Positions 17,371 through 26,535 of a DNA stretch of 64,000 bases are shown in pieces. The translations under genes were made by a program, and so were the position numbers. This DNA comes from Streptomyces sp. NBC_00273 (GTDB lineage: Bacteria; Actinomycetota; Actinomycetes; Streptomycetales; Streptomycetaceae). The stretch covers positions 434,001 through 498,000 of the forward strand of contig NZ_CP108067.1 of the NCBI RefSeq assembly GCF_036178145.1. Direction: 5' to 3'. The notes beneath the pieces are model-generated. The model was given only the letters and a program-made list of their open reading frames with translations, had not been told where the DNA came from and ran no database searches. Within the stretch, counting starts at the first letter, position 1; the number at the start of each line of letters is the position of its first letter.

Positions 17371-18029
17371 CTAGGGCCCTGTGCGATGTCGTGATCAGTC
17401 GGTGGTCTTGATCAGGTCGTCGATCCAGATCACGGCGGCGCGGAGGTGGAGTCCGGCGAGGTAGCTGTCCGGGCTCTTGTCGCAGCGGGTGGCGATGCCT
17501 CGCCAGGCCTTCAGCTTGTTGATCAAGGCTGAACGGTCGGCCACCTCGTGCGCCCTTCTTCTTGCGGTTGGCAGCCTTGCTGGTGAGTCCGCCCCGGGAC
17601 CTGCCGAGCAGGGCTTCCTTCAGACGGAGCCTGCGTCTGCGCCGGATGCGCCGACGCTCGGCCTGTCCGTTCGGTTCCTCCGCGCCACCCCTCTTCTGCC
17701 GGGCCGTCACCTGCTCCCGCGCGGCTTCCTCCAGGGCCTCCATGAGGTGCCTGCCGACGCGCATCCCCGCCGCGTCGTCGTGAGCGCGGACCGTGGTGGA
17801 GTCCACGCTCACCAGCGACAAATCCGCTCCGCCCACCCGCGCACCCTCCGCGATCAGGCCCTCCCACAGCGCCGTGAACACACCGGCGTCCCGCCACACG
17901 CGGAAGCCTCCGTAGACAGTGGCCAACGGGCCGAACTCCGCAGGCGCCTCCCGCCACTGGCCACTGGACCGGAACCGCCAGATCACCCCCTCGAACCCAA
18001 GAATGATCACGACATCACCCAGGCCCTAG
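17371..18029 (-). mobile_element. Derelict IS5-family element, copy 2, CTAG-flanked with inverted repeats
   Basis: The ends are CTAGGGCCCTGTGCGATGTC at 17371 and the complement of CTAGGGCCTGGGTGATGTCG ending at 18029, an imperfect inverted repeat of about 27 bases inside CTAG duplications. The minus-strand transposase reads FEGVIWRFRSSGQWREAPAE, GPLATVYGGFRVWRDAGVFTAL, DLSLVSVDSTTVRAHDDAAG and LGRSRGGLTSK. It then jumps to AANRKKKGARGGRPFS and changes frame, so two internal deletions removed the second and third DDE regions. It is non-autonomous at best. Confidence 0.8.
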
Positions 18030-19000
18030 TCGTTGAGGTGGGCCAGGAGGAGATTGGGGTCCTTCGCCGTGACGTACGCGGCGCTCAGGACGTAGGCGGT
18101 GTCGCCGCGCAGGGCGATGGAGGTGGGGTTCTGCAGGCCGTCGGCAGCGGTCAGGACGGTGGAGTGGGTGCCGTCGGGCTGGACGAGGGCGACCTCGCCG
18201 GGGCCGTTGAGGGCGGCCAGGATCTGGTCGCCGTGGCCGGTGAAGGCGAAGTCGTCGATCCCGGCCAGGCCGGTGGCCCGGGTCTGGACCGGGCCGGCGC
18301 TACCGTCCCGCAGGACGGGTATGCGCAGGACGGTGCCCCGGTCGAGGTTGGTGACCCACAGCGCCCCGCCCCGGATCTTCAGCCCGTTGGCGCCGAGGAA
18401 TCCGGTGGAGGACAGTTCGGGGGCGGTGGACCACGTGTGGGGGGTGCCGCCCGCGGTGGGCACGCTCGAGATGGTGCCAAGGACGGAGTCGGTGATGTAG
18501 AGGGTCCGGGTGCGCGGGTCCAGGGCCAGGCCGTTGGGCAGGCCGACCGCGGGCAGTTCTGCGATGCGCTGCGGGGTGCCGCCGGGGCGCAGGCGCCACA
18601 GGCCGGTCAGGTCGGCGGTGCCGGTGGCGTACAGGAAGTACAGAGTGCCGTCGTGCGCGCGGACGATGCCGGTGGTCAGGGCGAAACCCAGTACCGGGGT
18701 GTGGATGCCGCCGTCGGCGGGTGCGGGCAGGGTGGCCAGGATCCGGGTGGATCCCCCGGGGGTGACGTGGGCTACTTGGCGGGCGGCGGCGAAAGTGACG
18801 TACGAACTGCCGTCGGGAGCCAATGCGATGTTCTCGGGCGTCTGGTGCCGGGCCAGGTCGAAGTGCGCGGCGATGCGCGCGCAGCTCAGCGGGGCCGAGA
18901 CGGCCGACGCGACGCCGGGGGTGGCCCCGACGACCGCTGCCGCGGTCAGTACGACGGCTGCCGCGGCGGTCTTGGACAACGTGAACTTGTTCTTGAACAT
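18026..19000 (-). CDS. ScyD/ScyE-like secreted beta-propeller protein
   Basis: A 324-residue exported protein. A Sec signal peptide (MFKNKF..., hydrophobic TAAAAVVLTAAAVVGA, cleavage near VASA) precedes repeated propeller blades: APDGSSYVTFAAARQVAHV, GLPNGLALDPRTRTLYITDS, GANGLKIRGGALWVTNLDRG and NPTSIALRGDTAYVLSAAYV. This matches the ScyD/ScyE-type six-bladed propeller family, whose members in Streptomyces are uncharacterised extracytoplasmic proteins. ATG 19000 follows AAGGA. The TAG stop at 18026 lies in the CTAG that borders IS copy 2. A tandem octamer repeat lies 55-115 bp upstream of the start. Confidence 0.8.
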   Translation of the reverse strand: MFKNKFTLSKTAAAAVVLTAAAVVGATPGVASAVSAPLSCARIAAHFDLARHQTPENIALAPDGSSYVTFAAARQVAHVTPGGSTRILATLPAPADGGIHTPVLGFALTTGIVRAHDGTLYFLYATGTADLTGLWRLRPGGTPQRIAELPAVGLPNGLALDPRTRTLYITDSVLGTISSVPTAGGTPHTWSTAPELSSTGFLGANGLKIRGGALWVTNLDRGTVLRIPVLRDGSAGPVQTRATGLAGIDDFAFTGHGDQILAALNGPGEVALVQPDGTHSTVLTAADGLQNPTSIALRGDTAYVLSAAYVTAKDPNLLLAHLND

Positions 19001-19054
19001 GGTTCCTTCACTGTTTTCGGGCATGCGGCAGCGGTGCGCCGACGCGCGGAATTT

Positions 19055-19115
19055 GGGTTGAGGGGTTGAGGGGTTGAGGGGTTGAGGGGTTGAGGGGTTG
19101 GGGGTTGGGGGTTGG
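19055..19115. repeat. Tandem octamer repeat upstream of the ScyD-like gene
   Basis: Five perfect copies of GGGTTGAG (19055-19094) are followed by degenerate GGGTTGGG units to 19115. On the gene's sense strand this is a CTCAACCC array between the end of the XRE gene and the start codon. Confidence 0.95.
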
Positions 19116-19164
19116 CTTGGGAGGCTCGCGGATCTCTGCGCGGCGTCTGGTGGTGTGTGCCGGG

Positions 19165-20061
19165 TCAGCCGGAGCCGGCCCGGATTCCCTGTCGCGCCGG
19201 GTCGTGCTGCGGGGTGACCTGGTCGAGCAGGGCCAGCGTGGTCCGCGCGGGCGAGTCGGCCTCGGTGGTGGCGACCACGATGTTCTGCCCCTGGTCCGGG
19301 CCCAAGCCCTGGCTCAGGGTCTGTTGGGTGACGGTCAGCGGGCCGACCAGCGGGTGCCGCATCTCGTAGGTCGCGACGGCGCACGCCGTGACGCGGTGGT
19401 CGGCCCACATCGTGGCGAAGTCGGAGCTCTTCGCGCTCAGTTCACCCACGAGCGCGTGGAGCGCGGTGTCGTCCGGGTGTCGGCCCGCTACCAGGCGCAG
19501 ATTCCCCACCACGGCCCTGGCCTTGGCCGGCCAGTCGACGTACAGGTCACGGGTGTGCGCGTCGAGAAACACCAGCCGGGCCATGTTGGGCCGCTCCGCC
19601 GACCGGTCCGGGGCGCCCGGGTCCAGGTGCCCGGCGAGCAGCGCGTGGCCCAGCCGGTTCCATGCCAGGACGTCACTGCGGCGGCCGGTCACGATCGCCG
19701 GGACGTGGGCCAGCGCCTCCAGCAGCTGGCCGGTCGCCTCCGTCACCCGCTCCGGGGCGGGTCGTCGGCCAGGGCCCGTGGCCGACGACCGGGCCAGGTT
19801 GTGCAAGTGCAGGCGCTCGGCCTCCTCCAGCCGCAGGGCACGGGCGATCGCGTCCAGCACCTGTGGTGAGGCGTTGAGCGACTGACCCTGTTCCAGCCGG
19901 GTGTAGTAGGAGACGCTGACACCCGCCAGCGAGGCCAGTTCCTCGCGTCGAAGACCCGGCACACGGCGCCGCTCCCCGTAGCCGGGTATACCGAGATCCT
20001 CCGGTTGCAGCTGGGAGCGCCGCGTCTGCAGGAACTCCCCGAGCCGCACTTTTCCGTTCAT
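19165..20061 (-). CDS. XRE-family regulator with MmyB-like ligand-binding domain
   Basis: A 298-residue regulator. The N-terminal helix-turn-helix reads LGEFLQTRRSQLQPEDLG, then RRVPGLRREELASLAGVSVS and YYTRLEQGQ, the standard opening of MmyB-type XRE regulators. The C-terminal two-thirds is the MmyB PAS-like domain (DVLAWNRLGHALLAG, NMARLVFLD, RDLYVDWPAKARAVVGNLR). This family often controls a neighbouring SDR or small enzyme in response to a fatty-acid-like ligand. No clear ribosome site precedes ATG 20061. It is divergent from the SRPBCC gene at 20202. Confidence 0.92.
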   Translation of the reverse strand: MNGKVRLGEFLQTRRSQLQPEDLGIPGYGERRRVPGLRREELASLAGVSVSYYTRLEQGQSLNASPQVLDAIARALRLEEAERLHLHNLARSSATGPGRRPAPERVTEATGQLLEALAHVPAIVTGRRSDVLAWNRLGHALLAGHLDPGAPDRSAERPNMARLVFLDAHTRDLYVDWPAKARAVVGNLRLVAGRHPDDTALHALVGELSAKSSDFATMWADHRVTACAVATYEMRHPLVGPLTVTQQTLSQGLGPDQGQNIVVATTEADSPARTTLALLDQVTPQHDPARQGIRAGSG

Positions 20062-20201
20062 GGATCCGAGTATGGGCCGGGTGTCACCGCACAGCCTGAC
20101 CCTGGCACGGATAGGCACCAGCGGGTCTGGCTCCCCGGCGGGAGCGGTGGTGACGTGGGCGTCGCCGACATGGCCCCATCCCACCTCTCCAGGAGGACAC
20201 C

Positions 20202-20717
20202 TTGAGCGCCAGCGCCACCACCAGCGAACACGACCTCTTCGAGGTCCTGGACGCATCGGATTTCAGCTTCACGCGGCGCGCCTGGGTCGCTGCCGTGCCC
20301 GCCCAGGTCTACGACCTGGTCAGTGACGTGTCCGCCATCGGGCGCTGGAGCCCCAACGCGAGCGACGTCACGTTCGACCAGGGCGTCGGCCCCCGGGTCG
20401 GGGCCTGGTTCAGCGGCCGCAACCACAAGGACGGCAAGCAGTGGACCACCCGCTCCCAGGTCGTACGGGCCGACCCCGGCGCCGCCTTCGCCTTCGTGGT
20501 CGGCGGTGCCGAGGACGGCATCGTGCAATGGAGCTGGACCTGCCACCCCCAAGGACGTGGAACCATCGTCGAGCAGTCCTGGCAACTCCTACGCCTCGAC
20601 CCTGTTCTTGGCACCACCCGCGGCGACCTCGACGCCCTGCGCGACTACATGACGAACAGCGTCGAAACCACCCTGCTCTCCCTCGCCCAGTGGATCGCCG
20701 AAACACCGACCGGGTGA
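20202..20717 (+). CDS. SRPBCC-family protein
   Basis: A 171-residue START/Bet v1-fold protein. The pattern WVAAVPAQVYDLVSDVSAIG, then RWSP, followed by a GPRVGAWFSGRNH strand pair and a C-terminal helix is that of polyketide cyclase/dehydrase-like SRPBCC proteins that bind hydrophobic ligands. The start is TTG 20202, supported by GGAGG five to nine bases upstream. It is divergent from the MmyB-type regulator and probably its target; the ligand is unknown. Confidence 0.8.
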   Translation: MSASATTSEHDLFEVLDASDFSFTRRAWVAAVPAQVYDLVSDVSAIGRWSPNASDVTFDQGVGPRVGAWFSGRNHKDGKQWTTRSQVVRADPGAAFAFVVGGAEDGIVQWSWTCHPQGRGTIVEQSWQLLRLDPVLGTTRGDLDALRDYMTNSVETTLLSLAQWIAETPTG

Positions 20718-21573
20718 ACGACCCCGCAGGCCGGTACGCCTGGACCGTCCAGCGATCCGCAGGAACTCCGCTGCCCGCAAGGGCAACCACGGCGGCCGGC
20801 CACCGGTGCTCACCGACCACATGCCGCACACCGCGCTCCGCGCTCCGCGCTCCGCCGCCACGGCGATAGCCCCGGATGCCGAACACCGCCCAGCCACCGC
20901 ATCGACATCCTGGGCCGCGACGACCGGTCCTGCGTACGGTGCGAACCGTCGGCCCTGGGCCACGAGGGGGCCTCCGGCCTCGTCCGCCGCCCCGGAATGT
21001 GCCTCCGCGAGACACATGCTTTACAGTTCAACCGCTGCCCCACCCGTTCGGCCTGCCCCGAGCAGTCGAGGCGTCTGGGGCTCCGCAGACCACGGCCGCC
21101 GACACATCGCCCCGTATCCGGCGGCCCTCCACCGGGGGCTGGCGCCCTCCCCCCGTGTGCGCCAGCCCCCGCCCCCACTCCAAATGGCCACCAGCCGACC
21201 ACTGGCCCTACCCGAAGTCATAGCCGTGTCGTCGCCAGCCAGGTGGTGACGCCCGCGGCGAGGAAGAGCGTGATGTTGAGGGCCAAGCCGGCGGCAGGTT
21301 GGGGGCGTTGCGCCTCATCGTGCGCGGTTGAGCCTGCGGGGTCAGCGTCTGGCCGCCGATGATCATGTCCTGCAGGTCTCGGAAATGCTGCACGGACAGG
21401 TCGGGGGCGAAAGTGCTGAGCATGACGGCCGGTTGGTCGGTCGTGTTGGTGAACGGCGGTCCCGGCGTGTGCGGGCGCCTTACTTCAGAGGTAATCGTCT
21501 CGGCGTGCCTGCGCTGGCAGGCTTGGTGATCTCCCCGCGTCGGAAGACGCGGACCGGGACGGAGAGGTCAGCC
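20718..21573. other. Long intergenic stretch with a possible broken membrane-protein tail
   Basis: About 860 bases. On the minus strand near 21423-21225 a frame reads MLSTFAPDLSVQHFRDLQDM and then IIGGQTLTPQAQ; after a frame change it continues LALNITLFLAAGVTTWLATT and stops. This looks like the end of a small membrane protein broken by an indel, but I do not recognise the family. The remainder shows no coding signal. Confidence 0.35.
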
Positions 21574-22017
21574 ATGTCCATAGCCGAACCTACGAACACG
21601 GCAACTGTGGTTGCGGAGTTGCTGCGCCGAATCGGCGAGGGCGACCCCGAGCGCATCGCCGAGCTGTATGCCGAGCAAGGCGATTGGAAGCTCGACTGGC
21701 CGGAGGCCGAGCACGGCCGTACTGCCACGCCGTGGATCCGTCACAGGTCCACCCGGGCCGACGCAGCCGCCCACTATCGCGAGCTTGCGGAGCACCACGT
21801 GCCGGAGTGCGTGGCGACTGAGGTCGAGCGCATCCTCATCGACGGAAGCGACGCGGTCGTGCTCGGCGAGATCCGTCAGACCGCCCGACCCACCGGACGT
21901 GCGTATCACGCGCGGTTCGCTCTGCACCTCACCGTCGAAGACGGCCTTGTCACCCGGCACCACGTCTACGAGGACAGCCTGGCCGTCGCCCAGGCATTCG
22001 AGGCGGAGGATCGGTGA
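21574..22017 (+). CDS. SnoaL-like/NTF2-fold protein
   Basis: A 147-residue protein of the NTF2-like superfamily: VVAELLRRIGEGDPERIAEL with YAEQGDW at the N-terminus, a central HYRELAEHHVPECVATEVER with ILIDGSDAVVLGEI, and GLVTRHHVYEDSLAVAQAFE at the end. Family members are small ketosteroid-isomerase-like enzymes or binding proteins; the substrate is unknown. ATG 21574 follows GGAGAGG. It is followed at once by a dead IS remnant, so any downstream partner may have been lost. Confidence 0.85.
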   Translation: MSIAEPTNTATVVAELLRRIGEGDPERIAELYAEQGDWKLDWPEAEHGRTATPWIRHRSTRADAAAHYRELAEHHVPECVATEVERILIDGSDAVVLGEIRQTARPTGRAYHARFALHLTVEDGLVTRHHVYEDSLAVAQAFEAEDR

Positions 22018-22048
22018 AGGGCCACCAGGACATTCGCGAAGATGCTGC

Positions 22049-22600
22049 TCACAGCCACTCGTCGATGGCCGCGACGAGGACGATCGCCTCGTAGCGGACC
22101 TCGAGCTTGTCGTACCTCGTGGCCACGGCCCGGTGCCTCTAGAGGCGGTTGATGCCGCACTCGACCGCGTGCCGGGCCTTGTAGTCCTGCGGGTCGAACT
22201 TCGGCGGCCGTCCGCCGCGCGAGCCGCGGTTCTTGCGGTTGCGGGCCTGGTCTACCTCGTCCGGGATGGTGCAGCGGATCCCCCGCCGCCGCAAGCAAGC
22301 AAGCACGATTCTTCCGGGAGACTTACGCCTTGTCGGCGCGCTCGCGACCTGGCCGGGTCCGCGGCCTGCCCGGCCCAAGGAGCGCGACAGTGATCTCGTT
22401 CAGGACAGGCTCGAACTGCGGGGAATCGCCCCGCTGCCCGGCTGTGATGACGATGGACATGGGCCTCTGGCCCTGTTCGTCGGCCAGGTGCAGCTTGCTG
22501 GTCCGCCGCGCGAGCGCCCGAGCCCGTGGTCGTCCGGCTCGACGGTGACTCGCGTCAGCTCGGGAGGGCGAAGTACGAACCCCACACATCGAGGAGCCGC
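22049..22600 (-). pseudogene. IS5-family transposase remnant with nonsense and frameshift
   Basis: From 22600 downward: VEPDDHGLGRSRGG in one frame, then SKLHLADEQGQRPMSIVITA and GQRGDSPQFEPVLNEI with a catalytic Asp, then RRRGIRCTIPDEVDQARNRK, GSRGGRPPKFD and KARHAVECGINRL. An in-frame TAG replaces the usual lysine codon before RHRAVATRYDKLEVRYEAIV and the end LVAAIDEWL. The N-terminus is missing and there are at least two frame changes. It belongs to the same broad family as the remnant at 1936-2546 but is a separate event. Confidence 0.8.
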
Positions 22601-23066
22601 CGTCATAGGCGGTCAGCAGGACAAGCGCCAGGAAGCGTGCAAGGGCCGCGAGGAACAGCGGCGCCCCCCAGCGGCCCGGTCAGGACCCGGTCCACCCCGC
22701 TCCCGGCGCCCCTTCCCGCGGCCAGAGCCCTGAGGAGAGGGAGCGGCGCCGCGAGGAGGACCTGCTCCGTAACGAGAGGGACCTGCTCGACGACGTCTTC
22801 TGAGCGCAAGCGGTACCCCACGCACGCAGAGCCCGGCCGAGCCCGTAGTCACCCCGGCCGGGCTCTGTCACGCCGTTGCCGCCGACTCAGGCAGGGCCGC
22901 GCCCGCTCCGGCCCCGAGCGCGGGCGTCCCCGCCTGCGTGGCGCAGCCCCGGGCAGGAGGTCCAGGGGCCACGCTCAGCAGGCCCGCGCCGTACTGCTGA
23001 GAACACACGGCCGCACTCCGGAGTCGGGCGGCTCGCCGTACAACGCCCCGCGCTGACCGCTCGCCG
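22601..23066. other. Intergenic stretch between IS remnants
   Basis: A plus-strand frame ends SPEERERRREEDLLRNERDL then LDDVF at the TGA 22801-22803, a charged helical tail immediately before a hairpin at 22828. It may be the end of a gene whose front was replaced by the IS remnant; no start is visible. Nothing else is recognisable. Confidence 0.35.
22828..22866 (+). terminator. Hairpin after the truncated charged frame
   Basis: AGAGCCCGGCC (22828-22838) pairs perfectly with GGCCGGGCTCT (22856-22866) around a 17-base loop. It lies 25 bases after the TGA at 22801-22803. Confidence 0.55.
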
Positions 23067-23174
23067 CGGCCGATCGAGGCACTGGTCGCCATCGAGCACT
23101 CGATCATCACCGCGATCTGGCACGTGCTCAAGGACAACGTGCCCTACGCCCGCCCCGGAGCACGACCGGCATGA
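23067..23174 (+). pseudogene. IS110/IS116 transposase C-terminal fragment
   Basis: The frame reads RPIEALVAIEHSIITAIWHV, then LKDNVPYARPGA before a TGA. This resembles the last helix of IS110/IS116 recombinases (AVAHSILVIAWHLL...YxDPG). Only about 35 residues remain, with no recombinase core. It marks the last mobile-element trace before the polyketide cluster. Confidence 0.5.
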
Positions 23175-23410
23175 ACTCAATGAACGAAAGGATGACCTGA
23201 GCGCCCGCTACGTGCCATGGTCTGGGGACAGGCGTTAACCGGTGCCGGAATCACTCCTTCGCTGCCCGGATCCGGGCAGGGCATTGGCCCGGAATTCGGG
23301 GACATGACCGCACTGGTTCAATTCCCGTCCGCGCTCGGCACAAGATTTCGCGGGATTTTGCTAAACACCCACTCATCTTGCATGCCGACCCAGGCATGAA
23401 TACGGTAATG

Positions 23411-23446
23411 ACCCGGCCGGCCGGCCAAGCGACCGGCCGGCCGGGT
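23411..23446 (-). terminator. Strong hairpin at the left edge of the polyketide cluster
   Basis: ACCCGGCCGGCCGG (23411-23424) pairs perfectly over 14 bases with CCGGCCGGCCGGGT (23433-23446), with an 8-base loop. It lies 25 bases beyond the stop of the amidinohydrolase gene and would end the carboxylase-amidinohydrolase transcript. Confidence 0.8.
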
Positions 23447-23471
23447 TAATTCACGCGTGCGAGCACGGCGG

Positions 23472-24461
23472 CTACTGCGTCAGCCCCCAGCGGACCGGGG
23501 CTATCTGCTTGGACATGATGGTGATCAGCTCGTACGCGGCGTGGGACGCGGCAATCGAGGTAATTCCCGCGTGGTCGTACGCCGGCGCGACCTCCACGAT
23601 GTCGGCGGAGACCAGGTGGCAGTCCGATAGGCCGCGCAGGATCTCCAGCAGCTCGCGGGAGGTCATGCCGCCGGCCTCGGGCGTGCCGGTGCCGGGCGCG
23701 TGCGCCGGGTCCAGGACGTCGATGTCGATGGAGATGTACAGGGGGCGGTCGCCGACCCGCTCGCGCAGCTGCTGGGCGATCTCGTCCACCCCGCGCCGCA
23801 TCACGTCCGCCGAGGTGACGATGCCGAAGCCGAGCTTGGCGTCGTCGTCGAGGTCCTGCTTGCCGTAGATCGGGCCGCGCGTCCCGACGTGGCAGAGGGC
23901 CGAGGTGTCGACGACGCCCTCCTGCACGGCCCGGCGGAACGGCATGCCGTGGGTGTACTGCTGGCCGAAGTAGTCGTCCCAGGTGTCCAGGTGCGCGTCG
24001 AAGTGCAGGACCGCCACCGGGCCGTGCTTCTTGGCCACGGAGCGCAGCAGCGGCAGCGCGACGGTGTGGTCGCCGCCCAACGTCATCAGCCGGGCACCGC
24101 CCGAGAGCAGCTCGTCGGCGGCGGCCTCGATCGTCTCCACCGCCTCGCCCGCGTCGAACGGGTTGGCGCTGATGTCACCGGCGTCCGCGACCTGGCTGAA
24201 GTGGTACGGGTAGACGTCCTGCGCCGGGTTGTAGGGGCGCAGGGTGCGCGAGGCCTCGCGAATGGCGTTGCCGCCGAAGCGCGCTCCGGGGCGGTACGTG
24301 ACGCCGCCGTCGTACGGGATCCCGACCACGGCGATGTCCGCCTTCTCCACCTGGTCCAGGCGGGGGACGCGGCCGAACGTGGCCTGACCGGCGAAGTGGA
24401 GCGTCCGGTCGGTCTCGGTCGGCGGCAGCGGCGGAGTCACTCCGTTGGGCTGGGCGGTCAT
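23472..24461 (-). CDS. Agmatinase/guanidinobutyrase-family amidinohydrolase
   Basis: A 329-residue ureohydrolase. All manganese ligands are visible: GGDHTVA (His132), FDAHLDTW (Asp155, His157, Asp159) and [14 protein letters not shown] (Asp246, Asp248). Family members hydrolyse a guanidino group to amine plus urea. In this cluster the likely substrate is a 4-guanidinobutyrate derivative (free, CoA- or ACP-bound, or at the end of the finished chain), giving a 4-aminobutyryl terminus, as proposed for linearmycin-type compounds and shown for mediomycin from clethramycin. It lies 34 bp after the carboxylase gene, with GGAAAGG upstream of ATG 24461, and ends at a strong hairpin, so the two genes form an operon. 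Confidence 0.88.
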   Translation of the reverse strand: MTAQPNGVTPPLPPTETDRTLHFAGQATFGRVPRLDQVEKADIAVVGIPYDGGVTYRPGARFGGNAIREASRTLRPYNPAQDVYPYHFSQVADAGDISANPFDAGEAVETIEAAADELLSGGARLMTLGGDHTVALPLLRSVAKKHGPVAVLHFDAHLDTWDDYFGQQYTHGMPFRRAVQEGVVDTSALCHVGTRGPIYGKQDLDDDAKLGFGIVTSADVMRRGVDEIAQQLRERVGDRPLYISIDIDVLDPAHAPGTGTPEAGGMTSRELLEILRGLSDCHLVSADIVEVAPAYDHAGITSIAASHAAYELITIMSKQIAPVRWGLTQ

Positions 24462-24495
24462 GGTGCGATCAGTGCCTTTCCAGGGTGTGGCGGGG

Positions 24496-26052
24496 TCACA
24501 TCGGGGGGTTGCCGTGCTTGCGCTGCGGCAGATCGGCGTGCTTGTTGCGGAGCATCGCGAGGGCGCTGATGAGCACCTCGCGGGTCTCGGCGGGGTCGAT
24601 GACGTCGTCGACGAGGCCGCGCTCGGCCGCGTAGTACGGGTGCATCAGTTCGGCCTTGTACTCCTTGACCATGCGCACGCGCATGGCCTCGGGGTCTTCG
24701 GCGTCCGCGATCTGCTTGCGGAAGATGACGTTGGCCGCACCCTCGGCGCCCATCACGGCGATCTCGTTGGTCGGCCACGCGTAGGTGATGTCGGCGCCGA
24801 TGGACTGCGAGTCCATGACGATGTACGCGCCGCCGTACGCCTTGCGCAGGATCAGCGAGATCCGCGGGACGGTGGCGTTGCAGTACGCGTACAGCAGCTT
24901 GGCCCCGTGGCGGATGATGCCGCCGTGTTCCTGGTCGACGCCCGGCAGGAAGCCGGGGACGTCCAGCAGCGTGATGATCGGGATGTTGAAGGCGTCGCAC
25001 ATCTGGACGAAGCGCGCGGCCTTCTCGGAGGCCTCGATGTCCAGGACACCGGCCAGATGCCCGGGCTGGTTGGCGACGATGCCCACGACCTGCCCGTCCA
25101 GGCTCGCCAGGGCACAGATGATGTTGCGGGCCCAGCGCTCGTGGATCTCCAGGACGTCGCCTTCGTCGACGAGCTCCTCGATGACCTTGAGCATGTCGTA
25201 CGGGCGGTTGCCGTCGGCGGGCACCAGGTCCAGCAGGACCTCGCTGCGGCGGTCGGCCGGGTCGCTCGTCTCGTGGACGGGCGGGTTCTCGCGGTTGTTG
25301 GAGGGCAGCATCGAGATCAGGTAGCGGACCTCGGAGATGCAGGTCTCCTCGTCGTCGTACGCGAAGTGCGCGACGCCGGAGGTCTCGGCGTGCACGTCGG
25401 CGCCGCCGAGGCCGTTCTGGGTGATCTCCTCGCCGGTCACCGCGCGGACCACGTCCGGGCCGGTGATGAACATCTGCGAGGTCTCCCGGACCATGAACAC
25501 GAAGTCCGTGAGGGCCGGGGAGTAGGCGGCGCCACCGGCGCAGGGGCCCAGCATGACCGAGATCTGCGGGATGACGCCCGAGGCCTTGGTGTTGCGCTGG
25601 AAGATGCCGCCGTAGCCCGCCAGCGCCGAGACGCCCTCCTGGATGCGGGCGCCGGCGCCGTCGTTCAGGGAGACCAGCGGGGCACCGGCCGCGATGGCCA
25701 TGTCCATGATCTTGTGGATCTTCGTGGCGTGGGCCTCGCCCAGGGCGCCGCCGAAGATGCGGAAGTCGTGCGCGTAGACGAAGACCGTGCGGCCCTCGAC
25801 CGTGCCCCAGCCGGTGATCACACCGTCGGTGTAGGGCTTCTTGTTCTCCAGGCCGAACCCGGTCGCCCGGTGCCGGCGCAGCTGCTCGACCTCCCGGAAG
25901 GAACCCTCGTCCAGCAGCAGCGCGATCCGCTCACGGGCCGTCAGCTTGCCCTTGGCGTGCTGCGCCTCGGTCGCCCGGTCACTGGGGCCACGCCGCGCCA
26001 GCTCGCGCAACTCGCACAACTCTGCCACTTTCCCGGTGAGGTTCGTCGTCAT
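24496..26052 (-). CDS. Acyl-CoA carboxylase beta subunit (propionyl-CoA carboxylase type)
   Basis: A 518-residue carboxyltransferase subunit. It has [19 protein letters not shown] at the N-terminus, GGAGAR-type acyl-CoA loops ([31 protein letters not shown]) and [17 protein letters not shown] with [14 protein letters not shown] at the end. The GAYDVM-type position reads [15 protein letters not shown] with the Asp typical of propionyl-CoA-preferring enzymes. It transfers CO2 from a biotinylated alpha subunit encoded elsewhere, giving methylmalonyl-CoA for PKS modules such as the last one. ATG 26052 (MTTNLTGK) was chosen over upstream in-frame starts because GAGAGG precedes it and homologues start there. 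Confidence 0.92.
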   Translation of the reverse strand: MTTNLTGKVAELCELRELARRGPSDRATEAQHAKGKLTARERIALLLDEGSFREVEQLRRHRATGFGLENKKPYTDGVITGWGTVEGRTVFVYAHDFRIFGGALGEAHATKIHKIMDMAIAAGAPLVSLNDGAGARIQEGVSALAGYGGIFQRNTKASGVIPQISVMLGPCAGGAAYSPALTDFVFMVRETSQMFITGPDVVRAVTGEEITQNGLGGADVHAETSGVAHFAYDDEETCISEVRYLISMLPSNNRENPPVHETSDPADRRSEVLLDLVPADGNRPYDMLKVIEELVDEGDVLEIHERWARNIICALASLDGQVVGIVANQPGHLAGVLDIEASEKAARFVQMCDAFNIPIITLLDVPGFLPGVDQEHGGIIRHGAKLLYAYCNATVPRISLILRKAYGGAYIVMDSQSIGADITYAWPTNEIAVMGAEGAANVIFRKQIADAEDPEAMRVRMVKEYKAELMHPYYAAERGLVDDVIDPAETREVLISALAMLRNKHADLPQRKHGNPPM

Positions 26053-26535
26053 GTGCCCTCTCGACCCAGGCCCCGCGGATGCGGGCGTCATCGGTTCGCG
26101 CGGACCTCCAAAGGGCCGCTCCCCCGCCATTAAACGAGCGGCCGACGCGGCTTCTCCACCGCCTCCGACCCCTATTCTCCGCGCGGCCACCCCTAGAGCG
26201 GAAACAGTCGAATCCAGACGCATTTGAGGTTTCCTTGAGGTTTCCGATCGTGACGAAACGGAAGGTGGCGGATTTAGTTGAACCGCCTGCGCATCGGTTC
26301 CGTGCGTCAGGTGAAAGGAGCGCAGGCAGCCGACCGGGCCAAAGTTGGTACAGTTCAATCAACCCGCCGAACGGGAAGTGCCGTCCTGCCGTTTGACCAA
26401 CGGTGAGCGCTGAATTCCAGGCGCTCCTCGGGCACCGCCTTCCTGTACGTGCGGTAACTCGAAGTGAATAGCCATGTCATGCCATGAGACCGACATGCGA
26501 CGTTTCTTATCTCTCTCGGGGAGGCTTCCACAGTC
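26053..26535. promoter_or_regulatory. Divergent promoter region of carboxylase and LAL regulator
   Basis: A 483-bp region between divergent genes, with lower GC content than its surroundings in places. Two copies of ACCCCTA lie at 26168 and 26189, exactly 21 bases apart, which would place them on the same face of the helix. Related ACCCCT motifs occur before three other transcription units of the cluster. No gene is visible. Confidence 0.5.

Noticed and set aside
22233..22733. A 166-residue plus-strand frame opposite IS5-like sequence
   Set aside because: It is the antisense of a transposase remnant followed by low-complexity Arg/Pro sequence.
23313..23345. GGTTCAATTCCCGT resembling a tRNA T-arm, possible att site
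   Set aside because: The stem has a mismatch, no anticodon or acceptor arm is found upstream and no CCA-like end; probably chance.
24496..26358. Longer start for the carboxylase beta subunit at 26358
   Set aside because: The extra 102 residues are not conserved in the family and lie in the divergent promoter; ATG 26052 has a good ribosome site.
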